Positions 1 to 6,844 of a DNA stretch of 24,189 bases are shown here, piece after piece (position 1 is the first letter of the stretch; every line of letters starts with the position of its first letter). The notes beneath the pieces were generated by a model, which was not told where the DNA came from, did no database searches, and saw only the letters and a program-made list of their open reading frames with translations. The DNA comes from an uncultured Collinsella sp. Lineage in GTDB: Bacteria > Actinomycetota > Coriobacteriia > Coriobacteriales > Coriobacteriaceae. Both the position numbers and the translations under genes were made by a program. Where the stretch lies: assembly GCA_902489965.1 (NCBI GenBank), contig CABUCA010000029.1:1-24189 (forward strand), read 5' to 3'.

Positions 1-132
1 ATCGGGCCTATCTGGTCTTGCGGCTTTGTGGTGCGATGCGGCTTGTGGGGCGGGCGGGGGTCGGTCCGTGGTAGACTATCGAACAACGTTTATTAATCGC
101 GCGGTATCGTTGCCGCGAGAAGGGGTTGCGCC

Positions 133-711
133 ATGCAGGAGCTTGAGGATCGTATTCGCCATGACGGCATCGTAAAGGCCGGTAACGTCCTTAAGGTTGA
201 TGCCTTCCTCAACCACCAATGCGACGTTGAGCTGTTCGACCACATGGGCGCCGAGTGGGCCCGTCTGTTCGAGGGTGTCGAGATCAACAAGATCCTGACG
301 ATCGAGGCTTCGGGCATTGGCATGGCTTGCATTGCAGCCCAGCATTTTGGCGGCGTGCCGGTGGTCTTTGCCAAGAAGGCCCAGTCCATCAACCTTGACG
401 GCGAGCAGTATGCCACGACCATCTACTCCTTTACCAAGCAGAAGGAGTACCCGGTCATCGTCGGCAAGCGCTTCCTGTCCGAGGGCGACAAGGTCCTGAT
501 CATCGACGACTTTTTGGCCAACGGCTGCGCGCTCGAGGGTCTTATCAAGATCTGCGAGGCTGCAGGTGCCGAGGTATCCGGCATTGGCATTGCGGTGGAG
601 AAGGGCTTCCAGGGCGGTGGCGATAAGCTCCGTGAGCGCGGATTCCGCGTTGAGAGCCTGGCCCGTATCGCCGATATGGACTGCGAGACCGGCGAGATCA
701 CCTTCGCCTAA
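133..711 (+). CDS. xpt: Xanthine phosphoribosyltransferase
   Basis: A 192-residue cytoplasmic purine-salvage enzyme that transfers the phosphoribosyl group of PRPP to xanthine (and less well guanine) to give XMP. The protein aligns by eye along its whole length with Bacillus subtilis Xpt, which is 194 residues: KVDAFLNHQ near residue 21, VVFAKKAQSINL near 77, YSFTKQ near 98, the PRPP-binding stretch VLIIDDFLANG at 121-131, and a C-terminal VESLARI. The start at 133 is preceded by AGAAGGGG at a good distance. A palindrome with a T-run follows at 740-774, so it is probably a single-gene transcript. No purine riboswitch was recognised in the 132 nt upstream, although that region is cut by the window edge. 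Confidence 0.95.
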   Translation: MQELEDRIRHDGIVKAGNVLKVDAFLNHQCDVELFDHMGAEWARLFEGVEINKILTIEASGIGMACIAAQHFGGVPVVFAKKAQSINLDGEQYATTIYSFTKQKEYPVIVGKRFLSEGDKVLIIDDFLANGCALEGLIKICEAAGAEVSGIGIAVEKGFQGGGDKLRERGFRVESLARIADMDCETGEITFA

Positions 712-739
712 GCGCGCAACACAAGCGATTGGTATGCGA

Positions 740-774
740 TGTGACAAAGGGACTGTCCCTTTGTCACATTTTTT
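740..774 (+). terminator. Palindromic intrinsic terminator after xpt
   Basis: TGTGACAAAGGGA (740-752) and TCCCTTTGTCACA (756-768) form a perfect 13-bp stem with a CTG loop. Six T residues follow (769-774). This is a textbook rho-independent terminator in the xpt direction. The arms resemble those of the larger hairpin at 1184-1254, so it may also belong to a dispersed palindrome family. Confidence 0.85.
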
Positions 775-794
775 GTATGAGGGGAGGTGTTGAT

Positions 795-1175
795 ATGGAT
801 GAGACCAAGATGGGATGGCGCGAGTATGCGCGCTATGCCGAGATGTCGGTCGAGGAGTTGGCGCGCGATTGCGAGGTGCAGGTGTTTCGCGCGACGGGCC
901 CGGGTGGGCAGGGCGTGAACACGACGGACTCGGCGGTGCGCATGAAGCATGGGCCCACGGGGATTACCGTGACGGCGCGCGAGAGCCGTAGCCAGTTTCA
1001 GAATCGCAGCTGCTGTTTGCGTAAGCTGAGGGCAGAACTTGAGCGTCGTGGCCGTCCGCCGCGCCGACGCGTAAAGACCAAGGTGCCTCAGCGCTCTCGC
1101 CAGCGCAGGCTCAATGACAAGCACTTCAACGCCATTAAAAAGGCCAACCGTCGCAAGCCGGGCAGCGACGAATAG
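795..1175 (+). CDS. Small GGQ release-factor-like peptidyl-tRNA hydrolase (ArfB/RF-1 domain family)
   Basis: A 126-residue protein with the class I release-factor catalytic motif GPGGQG at residues 36-40, followed by VNTTDSAVRM, which is the hallmark of the domain that hydrolyses peptidyl-tRNA in the ribosome. It lacks the codon-recognition domains of RF1/RF2. It ends in a very basic tail (about residues 85-122, pattern RxRRLNDK...IKK..RR) like the ArfB/YaeJ tail that enters the empty mRNA channel of stalled ribosomes. A role in ribosome rescue is therefore likely from family knowledge. The ATG at 795 is chosen because GGGGAGG lies just upstream; an in-frame start at 729 would overlap the xpt terminator. 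Which subfamily it belongs to (ArfB or another short RF-like group) is not settled. Confidence 0.85.
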   Translation: MDETKMGWREYARYAEMSVEELARDCEVQVFRATGPGGQGVNTTDSAVRMKHGPTGITVTARESRSQFQNRSCCLRKLRAELERRGRPPRRRVKTKVPQRSRQRRLNDKHFNAIKKANRRKPGSDE

Positions 1176-1183
1176 CTTCCTCA

Positions 1184-1254
1184 TAAGTTGCGGTGAAATA
1201 GGGATTGTTTTGCGGCTTTAGCTGCATAAACAGTCCCTATTTCACCGCAACTTA
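1184..1254. repeat. 71-nt long hairpin between convergent genes
   Basis: A 21-nt arm at 1184-1204 is perfectly complementary to 1234-1254. The stem continues inward with one G-U pair (TTGTTT against AAACAG), and a further small hairpin (GCGGC/GCTGC, loop TTTA) fills the middle. It lies between the convergent release-factor-like and lipid-kinase genes, where a bidirectional terminator would be expected, but neither side has a T-run. A mobile or REP/MITE-like palindrome doing duty as a terminator is equally possible. Confidence 0.75.
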
Positions 1255-1261
1255 GGTGGGG

Positions 1262-2224
1262 TTAGCGGGTGGGGTGCCAGACGTGGAGGGCTCCGCTGAG
1301 GATGTCGACCTCGATGCGCGAGGCGACGATGGGCTCACCGTCGGCCTGGATGGGGTAGTCGGGCTCCTCAAAGGTAAGCTCGGCATGGCGACAGCGTCGC
1401 ATGCGAACCGGTGGCAGCTTGGTGTGGTGGCCATCTTTGGCCGAAAGGAACATGGGAAGCGCGACCGCGCGCGGAACGGGGCCGCAGGCGTAGCAGATGT
1501 CGAATATACCGTCACAGGGGTCGGCGTCTGGACAGATGCGATAGCCCGAGCCATAGGTGGGGCCCAGCTGAATTGCCATGATGATCGCCCTCACGCGCTC
1601 GGCGGGCGCGCCGTCAAAGCTGGCTGTCATGGGGTAGTTGCGATAGCGTAGGCCAAACTGCTCAAGTCCCGAGAGGGTGTAGAGCGGCGCGCCCGTCAAG
1701 CCCGTCTTTTTGCGCAGTTCGGTGGTGCCCAGGCCGATGGCGGCATCGATGCCGACCGAAAGCGTCTGGTCGTAGTACTCAACGGTAGCCTCGCCGCTGC
1801 CGCTCGCAGGGCTCCACGAGCGAATGCGCCCGATGTCCTGACGCTGCAGCTTGCAGGTGAGCAACGCGCCAAAATCCTTGCCGGAGAAATCGTCGATGCC
1901 GAGCGTCTGGGCAAAATCGTTGCCGGAGCCCACGGGCAGGACGGCGAGGGCGGGGCGGGCGTCTTCCTCTTGCTTCATAAGCCCGTTGACGACCTCGTGG
2001 ATCACGCCGTCGCCGCCGAGCGCGATAACGGTGCGATAGCCCGTTGCCTGGGCGGCCAGCTCGTTGGCGTGCCCCATGCGCTCGGTCAGCACCAGGTCAA
2101 ACTGGGATGCGCGTGCGGTCATGTCCAAAAAGCGCTGCAGGCGCTCGGCAACTTCGCGCGCCGCACCCGACTGGGCGGCTGGGTTGGCGATGATGAGCGT
2201 GCGACCAAAATCAGTTGCGTGCAT
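1262..2224 (-). CDS. Diacylglycerol/lipid kinase family protein (YegS/DgkB-like)
   Basis: A 320-residue cytosolic or membrane-associated kinase that phosphorylates a lipid such as diacylglycerol with ATP. The family signatures are in order: LIIANPAAQSG at residues 10-20, ALGGDGVIHEVVNGL with the nucleotide-binding GGDG at 70-73, and LPVGSGNDFA at about 96-105. The C-terminal half contains the typical beta-sandwich and an acidic cation-binding stretch near the end. The ATG at 2224 is chosen: on the minus strand GGGAG precedes it by 7 nt, and the NPxAG motif then starts near residue 10 as in relatives. An alternative upstream GTG at 2296 adds 24 unlike residues. It lies 87 nt downstream of the CLC gene on the same strand, probably in one transcript. 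The exact lipid substrate cannot be read from sequence. Confidence 0.9.
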   Translation of the reverse strand: MHATDFGRTLIIANPAAQSGAAREVAERLQRFLDMTARASQFDLVLTERMGHANELAAQATGYRTVIALGGDGVIHEVVNGLMKQEEDARPALAVLPVGSGNDFAQTLGIDDFSGKDFGALLTCKLQRQDIGRIRSWSPASGSGEATVEYYDQTLSVGIDAAIGLGTTELRKKTGLTGAPLYTLSGLEQFGLRYRNYPMTASFDGAPAERVRAIIMAIQLGPTYGSGYRICPDADPCDGIFDICYACGPVPRAVALPMFLSAKDGHHTKLPPVRMRRCRHAELTFEEPDYPIQADGEPIVASRIEVDILSGALHVWHPTR

Positions 2225-2311
2225 GGAACGACTCCCGGCGTATGACGTGACGGTGCGGTCGCGCTCAGGTCGAATTGCCCCCGATTGTGGCTGCACGGCG
2301 AATACTAACGT

Positions 2312-3733
2312 CTACTCTATCAGGTCGTTGTGGCGCTCGATAGCATCCGCTACCGTACCGCCCTCATCCACAATAAGCGAACGGCGCTTGGGCGAGATGA
2401 TGCGCTGGGCGGGGTACACGCCGCGGTGTCCGGCGGTTAGGTAGCTGATAAAGGCCACGATGACAAAGAACCCGGCTGCCGTGCCGTGGAACAGGTCGAT
2501 GGCCATCATACAGGTGGTGATGGGCACGTTAAGGCCGGCGCAGAACACGCCGAGCATGCCCAGCGCTGCCAGAAAGCTGGGATCGATTCCGACGAGGCAA
2601 CCTATCCAGCCGCCGAGCGCCGTACCGATACCAAACAGGGGCGTGACCTCGCCGCCTTGGAAGCCGGCGCCCAGGGTGAGCGCTGTGACGACCAACTTGA
2701 TGGCTGCGTCCGCCAGGGTGGTGTTGCCGGCAAATCCAGCGTCGGAAAGCCACGTGGAAAGGCCGGCGTAGTCCCAGGCGTCGAGGAGGGCATAGGCGGC
2801 CAAAACCACGAGTGCGCCTATAAGTGCGCGAACGAGGTAATTGGTGATAAAGCGACCGTACAGGCTCTTGACGGTTCGAACCGACCAGGCAAAGAGGCGT
2901 GCCGCCAGACCGAAGATGATGGCGCTGATAACAACGATGACGACCGTTTTGGGCGTCATAGCGGGAACGCTGGCGATGACATTCGCCTCGTACTCGGTTC
3001 CCAGAGCGAGTGATGTAAAGTAGCCGGTAAACGAGGCGACCAGGCAGTAGATGCCCGCAGTGTAGTCGATCTTGCCGATAAAGCACATCTCCATGCCAAA
3101 GAAAGCTCCGGCAAGGGGCGAACCGAATACGGCGCCAAAGGCCGACGAGATGCCGGCGAGCATGAGGTCGTGGTGGTCGTGCTTTTTGAGGTGGGCGAGG
3201 CTCGAGATGTTGCTGGCGATGGTGCCGCCAATCTGCACCGCGGCTCCCTCGCGGCCGGCCGATCCGCCCGTTAGGTGCGTGAGCGTGGAGCAGACGAAGG
3301 TGAGGACGGCCATGCGCATATGGATGAGGCGTGTGCCCAGAGCGGAGTCGATGACCAGGTTGTTACCGCGTTTGGCGGCAAGGCCGTGGTTTTTGTACAC
3401 CCATGCGGTGGCAACGCCCACAACGGGAAGCAGCGCGTAGACCCACGCATGGTGCTCGCGATAGTCGGTCGCGATATTCAGCGAGGCCAAAAACGCCCAA
3501 GCGGCAACGCCCATGGCGAGCGAGACGATGACGACGAGCACGAGCAACTTGGAGCTCGCGAGTAGGTTGCGGGCGTTGCGGCGCGTGTCGGCAGCCAAAA
3601 GATGCTCGGAGCGGGTGAGCTGATGCCTACCTGCCATGATGACGTCGTTCAGGGAGAAAAAGCCGCCGCCGTCGAGCGGCTGGGAATGATCCTGCGCGTC
3701 GTTTGCGCTTTCGGGTTTGTCGGTAAAAGCCAT
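2312..3733 (-). CDS. CLC-family anion transporter, possibly fluoride-type (EriC-F-like)
   Basis: A 473-residue polytopic membrane protein of the CLC chloride channel/antiporter superfamily. It has GSAGREGAAVQIGG with the gating glutamate E162 (the GREGP motif), GSPLAGAFFGMEM near 204-216, and FQGGEVTPLFGIG at 358-370 in place of GxFxP. The first selectivity-filter motif GSGIP is absent; the corresponding region reads KRGNNLVID (121-129). From memory, the loss of the GSGIP serine and the GGEVTPL form are typical of the CLC-F fluoride/proton antiporters rather than chloride CLCs. The start at 3733 has GAGG five nt upstream. The lipid kinase follows on the same strand. No fluoride riboswitch was recognised upstream. 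The CLC family is certain; fluoride selectivity is an inference. Confidence 0.9.
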   Translation of the reverse strand: MAFTDKPESANDAQDHSQPLDGGGFFSLNDVIMAGRHQLTRSEHLLAADTRRNARNLLASSKLLVLVVIVSLAMGVAAWAFLASLNIATDYREHHAWVYALLPVVGVATAWVYKNHGLAAKRGNNLVIDSALGTRLIHMRMAVLTFVCSTLTHLTGGSAGREGAAVQIGGTIASNISSLAHLKKHDHHDLMLAGISSAFGAVFGSPLAGAFFGMEMCFIGKIDYTAGIYCLVASFTGYFTSLALGTEYEANVIASVPAMTPKTVVIVVISAIIFGLAARLFAWSVRTVKSLYGRFITNYLVRALIGALVVLAAYALLDAWDYAGLSTWLSDAGFAGNTTLADAAIKLVVTALTLGAGFQGGEVTPLFGIGTALGGWIGCLVGIDPSFLAALGMLGVFCAGLNVPITTCMMAIDLFHGTAAGFFVIVAFISYLTAGHRGVYPAQRIISPKRRSLIVDEGGTVADAIERHNDLIE

Positions 3734-3762
3734 ACGTTCCTCTTTTAGGTTGCAACACGAGC

Positions 3763-3768
3763 ATTATA
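3763..3768 (-). promoter_or_regulatory. Candidate -10 element for the CLC/lipid-kinase transcript
   Basis: On the minus strand this reads TATAAT, about 30 nt upstream of the CLC start codon. A TTGTCA lies at 3783-3788, but the spacing is only 14 nt, so the -35 is unconvincing. Position and perfect -10 match are the only support. Confidence 0.4.
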
Positions 3769-3881
3769 GAACGTGCCAAACGTGACAAACCGGCAGGTTG
3801 CTTTTCGGTTCTGTTTCGCGGCTTGCGGCCGACAGGTGTATTTGCGGGTACAGGCCGAGTCGCGGTCGTGCGTCGGGGGAT

Positions 3882-3887
3882 TATACT
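3882..3887 (+). promoter_or_regulatory. Candidate -10 element for moeA
   Basis: TATACT lies 57 nt upstream of the moeA start in the divergent intergenic region. No good -35 was found at the usual distance. A small 5-bp hairpin (GGCGC at 3907-3911, GCGCC at 3921-3925) lies in the presumed leader. Confidence 0.35.
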
Positions 3888-3944
3888 GAGACAAGCATAA
3901 AGAATCGGCGCCCCTGTTGTGCGCCGTGGCATTAAGAGGTGCAT

Positions 3945-5207
3945 ATGGCAGAGAAACTCATTCCGCTGGATGACGCACAGTCGATTGTCCTGTCGCACGT
4001 TGCTCCGACCGATCTCGTCGAGATTCCCGTGTGGCAGGTCGCCGGTCTTCCCTTGGCCGAGGACGCGGTGGCCGATATCGACATCTCGCCGTTTGCCAAC
4101 AGCGCTATGGACGGATATGCCGTGCGCTCGGCGGACTTGGCGCAGGCGTCTGGCGAGGCGCCGGTGACGCTCGACGTTATCGGACACGAGGCCGCGGGCC
4201 ATGTGTTTGAGGGCACAATCGGCGCGGGCGAGACGGTCCGCATCATGACGGGCGCTCCGGTACCCGAAGGTGCCGATGCCGTGGTGAAGTATGAGATCGT
4301 CGATGTGCTCGACGGTGACGGCAACGAGGGCTCGCGTGTGAGGTTCTCGGCGCCGGCAAAGGTGGGGGAGAATGTTCGCTCGGCAGCTGAGGAAGCGCAT
4401 GCTGGCGATGCCGTGATGCGTGCTGGAGAGATTGTGGCTCCGGCGGGCGCGGGTTTGCTGGCAAGCGCCGGATACGCGAGCGTGAAGGTGCACGCTGCCC
4501 CACGTGTGGGCATCATCTCGCTGGGCACGGAACTGGTCGCACCGAGTAACGTGCCGGCGCGCGGTCAGATTCGCGACTCCAACTCCTCGGCGCTGATGGC
4601 CGAGGCACTCGATGCCGGCGCCGAGCCCGTGTTCTACGGCATTGCACCCGATGATGAGGAGGCGATTGCCGAGTTGGTGCATCGTGCCGTGCAGGAGTGC
4701 GATTTTGTCATTACGAGCGGCGGTGCCTCGGCGGGCGACTACGACTATGTGACGGCGCTCGTCCGGCGCGAGGGCGAAGTGCTGTTTGACCGCATCTCGA
4801 TGCGTCCGGGCAAGGCCATCACGTTTGGCTTGCTCGCAGGTAAGCCCTACCTAGGGCTTTCAGGCAATCCGGCCGCGGCGTATGTAGGCTTTGAGATGCT
4901 TGCCCGTCCGGCGATCCGCAAGATGCGCGGCTTTGCCGAGGGCGTGCGTCCCGTGCAGCAGGCGACGCTCACGCACGGCGTGAAGAAGCGCCAGGACCGA
5001 CGCTTCTTCGATCGCGCCACGGTTTTGCGCGACCCCGAGACCGGTGAGCTGTTGGTGACCGAGGCCAAGACGCAGAATTCGGCGCTGCTTGGAACTATGC
5101 AGCGTGCGAACTGCCTGTTGCGTATTGACGAGGGTCCGTGCGACCTTGCGGCGGGCGATGTCGTGGACGTTGTTCGCGTCGACCTGCCCGAGGGCGCCGT
5201 GTTGTAG
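3945..5207 (+). CDS. moeA: Molybdopterin molybdotransferase MoeA
   Basis: A 420-residue cytosolic enzyme that inserts molybdate into adenylylated molybdopterin, the last common step of molybdenum cofactor synthesis. The signatures are NSAMDGYAVR at residues 52-61, VGIISLGTELV at 188-198, DSNSSALMAE at 211-220, TSGGASAGDYDYV at 257-269, and MRPGKAITFGLLAGKPYLGL followed by SGNPAAAYV around 286-314. A MoeA C-terminal domain IV follows. Length is normal for the family. ATG 3945 is preferred over GTG 3939, because AAGAGG then sits at the usual distance. The mog-like gene follows after 10 nt, and the molybdate transporter genes come next. Confidence 0.95.
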   Translation: MAEKLIPLDDAQSIVLSHVAPTDLVEIPVWQVAGLPLAEDAVADIDISPFANSAMDGYAVRSADLAQASGEAPVTLDVIGHEAAGHVFEGTIGAGETVRIMTGAPVPEGADAVVKYEIVDVLDGDGNEGSRVRFSAPAKVGENVRSAAEEAHAGDAVMRAGEIVAPAGAGLLASAGYASVKVHAAPRVGIISLGTELVAPSNVPARGQIRDSNSSALMAEALDAGAEPVFYGIAPDDEEAIAELVHRAVQECDFVITSGGASAGDYDYVTALVRREGEVLFDRISMRPGKAITFGLLAGKPYLGLSGNPAAAYVGFEMLARPAIRKMRGFAEGVRPVQQATLTHGVKKRQDRRFFDRATVLRDPETGELLVTEAKTQNSALLGTMQRANCLLRIDEGPCDLAAGDVVDVVRVDLPEGAVL

Positions 5208-5217
5208 GAGGAATGCT

Positions 5218-5697
5218 ATGGAGCTGAAGATATCGATCGTGACGTGCTCGGATACGCGCGACCTTGTCCAGGACGAGGCGGGCGCTGCCCTCGAGGAGCT
5301 CATCGTGGCGCAGGGCTGGACGGTCGCCTCGCATGTGGTCGTGCGCGACGACGTCAGCGAGATCGGTGATGCCATTGTGGAAGCCGCCGATGAGTGTCAC
5401 GCCAATGTCGTGCTCACCTGCGGCGGCACGGGTCTTTCGATGCGCGATGTAACGCCCGAGGCGACGCGTTCCGTCTGCGACCGCGATGTGCCGGGTATTG
5501 CCGAGGCAATTCGTGCCTACTCGATGACCAAGACGCGCCGCGCCATGCTCTCGCGCGCCGTGTGCATGCAGCGTGGGCATACGCTTGTCATCAACTTTCC
5601 AGGATCCACGAAAGCGGCCCGCGAAAGCTGGGAGGCCGTGAGCGATCAGCTGGAGCATGCGGCCCAAATGACGGCGGGCGGCGGACATACCAACTAA
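5218..5697 (+). CDS. MogA/MoaB-family molybdopterin adenylyltransferase
   Basis: A 159-residue protein of the MoaB/Mog fold that activates molybdopterin by adenylylation before MoeA adds molybdate. Visible motifs are TCSDTRD at 9-15, the substrate-binding LTCGGTGLSMRDVTPEAT at 66-83 and INFPGSTKA at 125-133 (the usual LPGSPKA). The ATG at 5218 follows AGGAGGA and begins 10 nt after the moeA stop, so the two genes are surely co-translated. The longer frame upstream from 5089 overlaps moeA and is not credible. MogA and MoaB cannot be separated with confidence by eye, so no symbol is given. Confidence 0.9.
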   Translation: MELKISIVTCSDTRDLVQDEAGAALEELIVAQGWTVASHVVVRDDVSEIGDAIVEAADECHANVVLTCGGTGLSMRDVTPEATRSVCDRDVPGIAEAIRAYSMTKTRRAMLSRAVCMQRGHTLVINFPGSTKAARESWEAVSDQLEHAAQMTAGGGHTN

Positions 5698-5746
5698 GCG
5701 GTTTACCTGCGGCGGGGCGACCTGAACGGCTGCTCCGCTTTTGTTT
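5696..5746 (+). terminator. Weak candidate terminator after the mog-like gene
   Basis: AAGCGG (5696-5701) can pair with CCGCTT (5735-5740) around a GC-rich interior, followed by TTTTGTTTT. The helix is short and starts inside the stop codon region, so support is modest. Confidence 0.35.
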
Positions 5747-5787
5747 TCCGCCGAAGCGACGCCAAGGTGCACGGCAACTCGAAACTA

Positions 5788-5840
5788 TATTCTCTGGCGA
5801 GAATAATTTCTCACTATCATTATTCTCGTAGAAGTATAAT
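5788..5840 (+). promoter_or_regulatory. modA promoter region with three TATTCTC-type operator repeats
   Basis: TATTCTC occurs at 5788-5794 and 5821-5827, and its complement GAGAATA at 5799-5805. The first pair forms a hairpin-like palindrome. The second pair extends to GAGAATAAT (5799-5807) and ATTATTCTC (5819-5827), a perfect 9-bp inverted repeat with an 11-nt spacer. A consensus -10, TATAAT, lies at 5835-5840, so the repeats would cover the -35 region. This is the expected place for a molybdate-responsive or other repressor, but the sequence does not match the E. coli ModE site as I know it. Confidence 0.55.
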
Positions 5841-5900
5841 CTGATTGCAGTTTAAAGCCCGCGGTGGGGTACCCGGGCACAAGGTCCGAAAGGGTTGAAT

Positions 5901-6776
5901 ATGTTCGATATGGTTTCACGCCGCGGTTTTGTCTCGCTTTCTGCTGCCGCTGCCGCCGGCTTTGGCCTTGCTGGCTGCTCGGGCAACAAGACGTCCGAGC
6001 CCGCTGGTTCCGATGCCGGCTCCGCCAAGTCTTCCTCTAAGAAGAAGGCTGTCGAGCTGCAGGTCTTTGCCGCCAACTCGCTCGAGAAGGCCCTGCCCGA
6101 GGTTCAGGGGCTCTACACCAAGCAGACCGGCACTACGTTTGCCGACACGCAGTTTAAGGCGTCTGGCGACCTTGTCGAGCAGATGCGCGCTGGTGCCGCC
6201 GTCGACGTGCTCATCACGGCCTCCAAGGGCACCATGGACGACGCCGAGGCCGCCGAGCTCGTCGATACCGATACCCGCGAGGACATGTTCGTCAACGACC
6301 TCGTGATCATTCGCGCCGAGGGCTCCGACACCAAGGTCGAGGCCATCGCCGACATCGCGAATCTGGACGGCAAGATCGCCATTGGCGACGCCAAGACCGT
6401 TCCCGCCGGCAAGTACGCCAACCAGGCCCTGGCCTCCGTGGGCCTCTACACCGGCACCGAGGGCGACGATGGCGAGTATGCTCCCGAGATCGCCGACAAG
6501 GTGGCCCTGGCCGACAAAGTTGGTACCGCCGCCGCCTATGTGTCCACAGGCGACTGCGTGGCCGGTTTTGTCTACAGCTCCGATATCTTCCGCTACGACG
6601 GCATCGAGGAGGCCTTCGTGTGCCCCGAGGATTCGCACAAGCCCATCGTGTACCCGGGTGCCGTTGCCGAGAGCTCCGAGCACGCCGACGAGGCCAAGGC
6701 GTTTATCGACTTTTGCCTGACCAACAAGAAGGCTCAGAAGATTTGGGCTAAGTACGGCTTTGAGCTTTCCGCGTAG
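5901..6776 (+). CDS. modA: Molybdate ABC transporter substrate-binding lipoprotein ModA
   Basis: A 291-residue extracytoplasmic molybdate-binding protein. The N-terminus carries SRRGF (residues 6-10), a twin-arginine-like motif, then an alanine-rich hydrophobic stretch and the lipobox LAGC with C26 as the lipidated residue. It is therefore a membrane-anchored, possibly Tat-exported lipoprotein. The mature part has ModA features: LQVFAANSLEKALPEV, a SGDLVEQMRAGAAVDVLIT segment, and GYxF-like KYGFEL at the end. ATG 5901 is chosen over an in-frame TTG at 5895, because AAAGGG is 6 nt upstream of the ATG. First gene of modABC, with its own promoter region. Molybdate rather than tungstate is inferred from the moeA/mog context. 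Confidence 0.92.
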   Translation: MFDMVSRRGFVSLSAAAAAGFGLAGCSGNKTSEPAGSDAGSAKSSSKKKAVELQVFAANSLEKALPEVQGLYTKQTGTTFADTQFKASGDLVEQMRAGAAVDVLITASKGTMDDAEAAELVDTDTREDMFVNDLVIIRAEGSDTKVEAIADIANLDGKIAIGDAKTVPAGKYANQALASVGLYTGTEGDDGEYAPEIADKVALADKVGTAAAYVSTGDCVAGFVYSSDIFRYDGIEEAFVCPEDSHKPIVYPGAVAESSEHADEAKAFIDFCLTNKKAQKIWAKYGFELSA

Positions 6777-6844
6777 TGCGGCTTGGCGCGATAATTCCAT
6801 CGTTTTGTGTTTCACTCCGTCCTTGTATTCGCTTGGAGCTTTTC

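Noticed and set aside
3734..3944. Fluoride riboswitch in front of the CLC gene
   Set aside because: The minus-strand leader is short and shows no crcB-type motif that I can recognise.
3627..4682. Minus-strand frame of 351 codons over the CLC start and moeA
   Set aside because: It overlaps two well-supported genes on both strands and has no recognisable motif.
6776..6844. modB start at the GTG overlapping the modA stop
   Set aside because: It would place 23 residues before the signal peptide and has no ribosome binding site of its own beyond coupling. GTG 6845 has GGAG at 6 nt. Not fully excluded.
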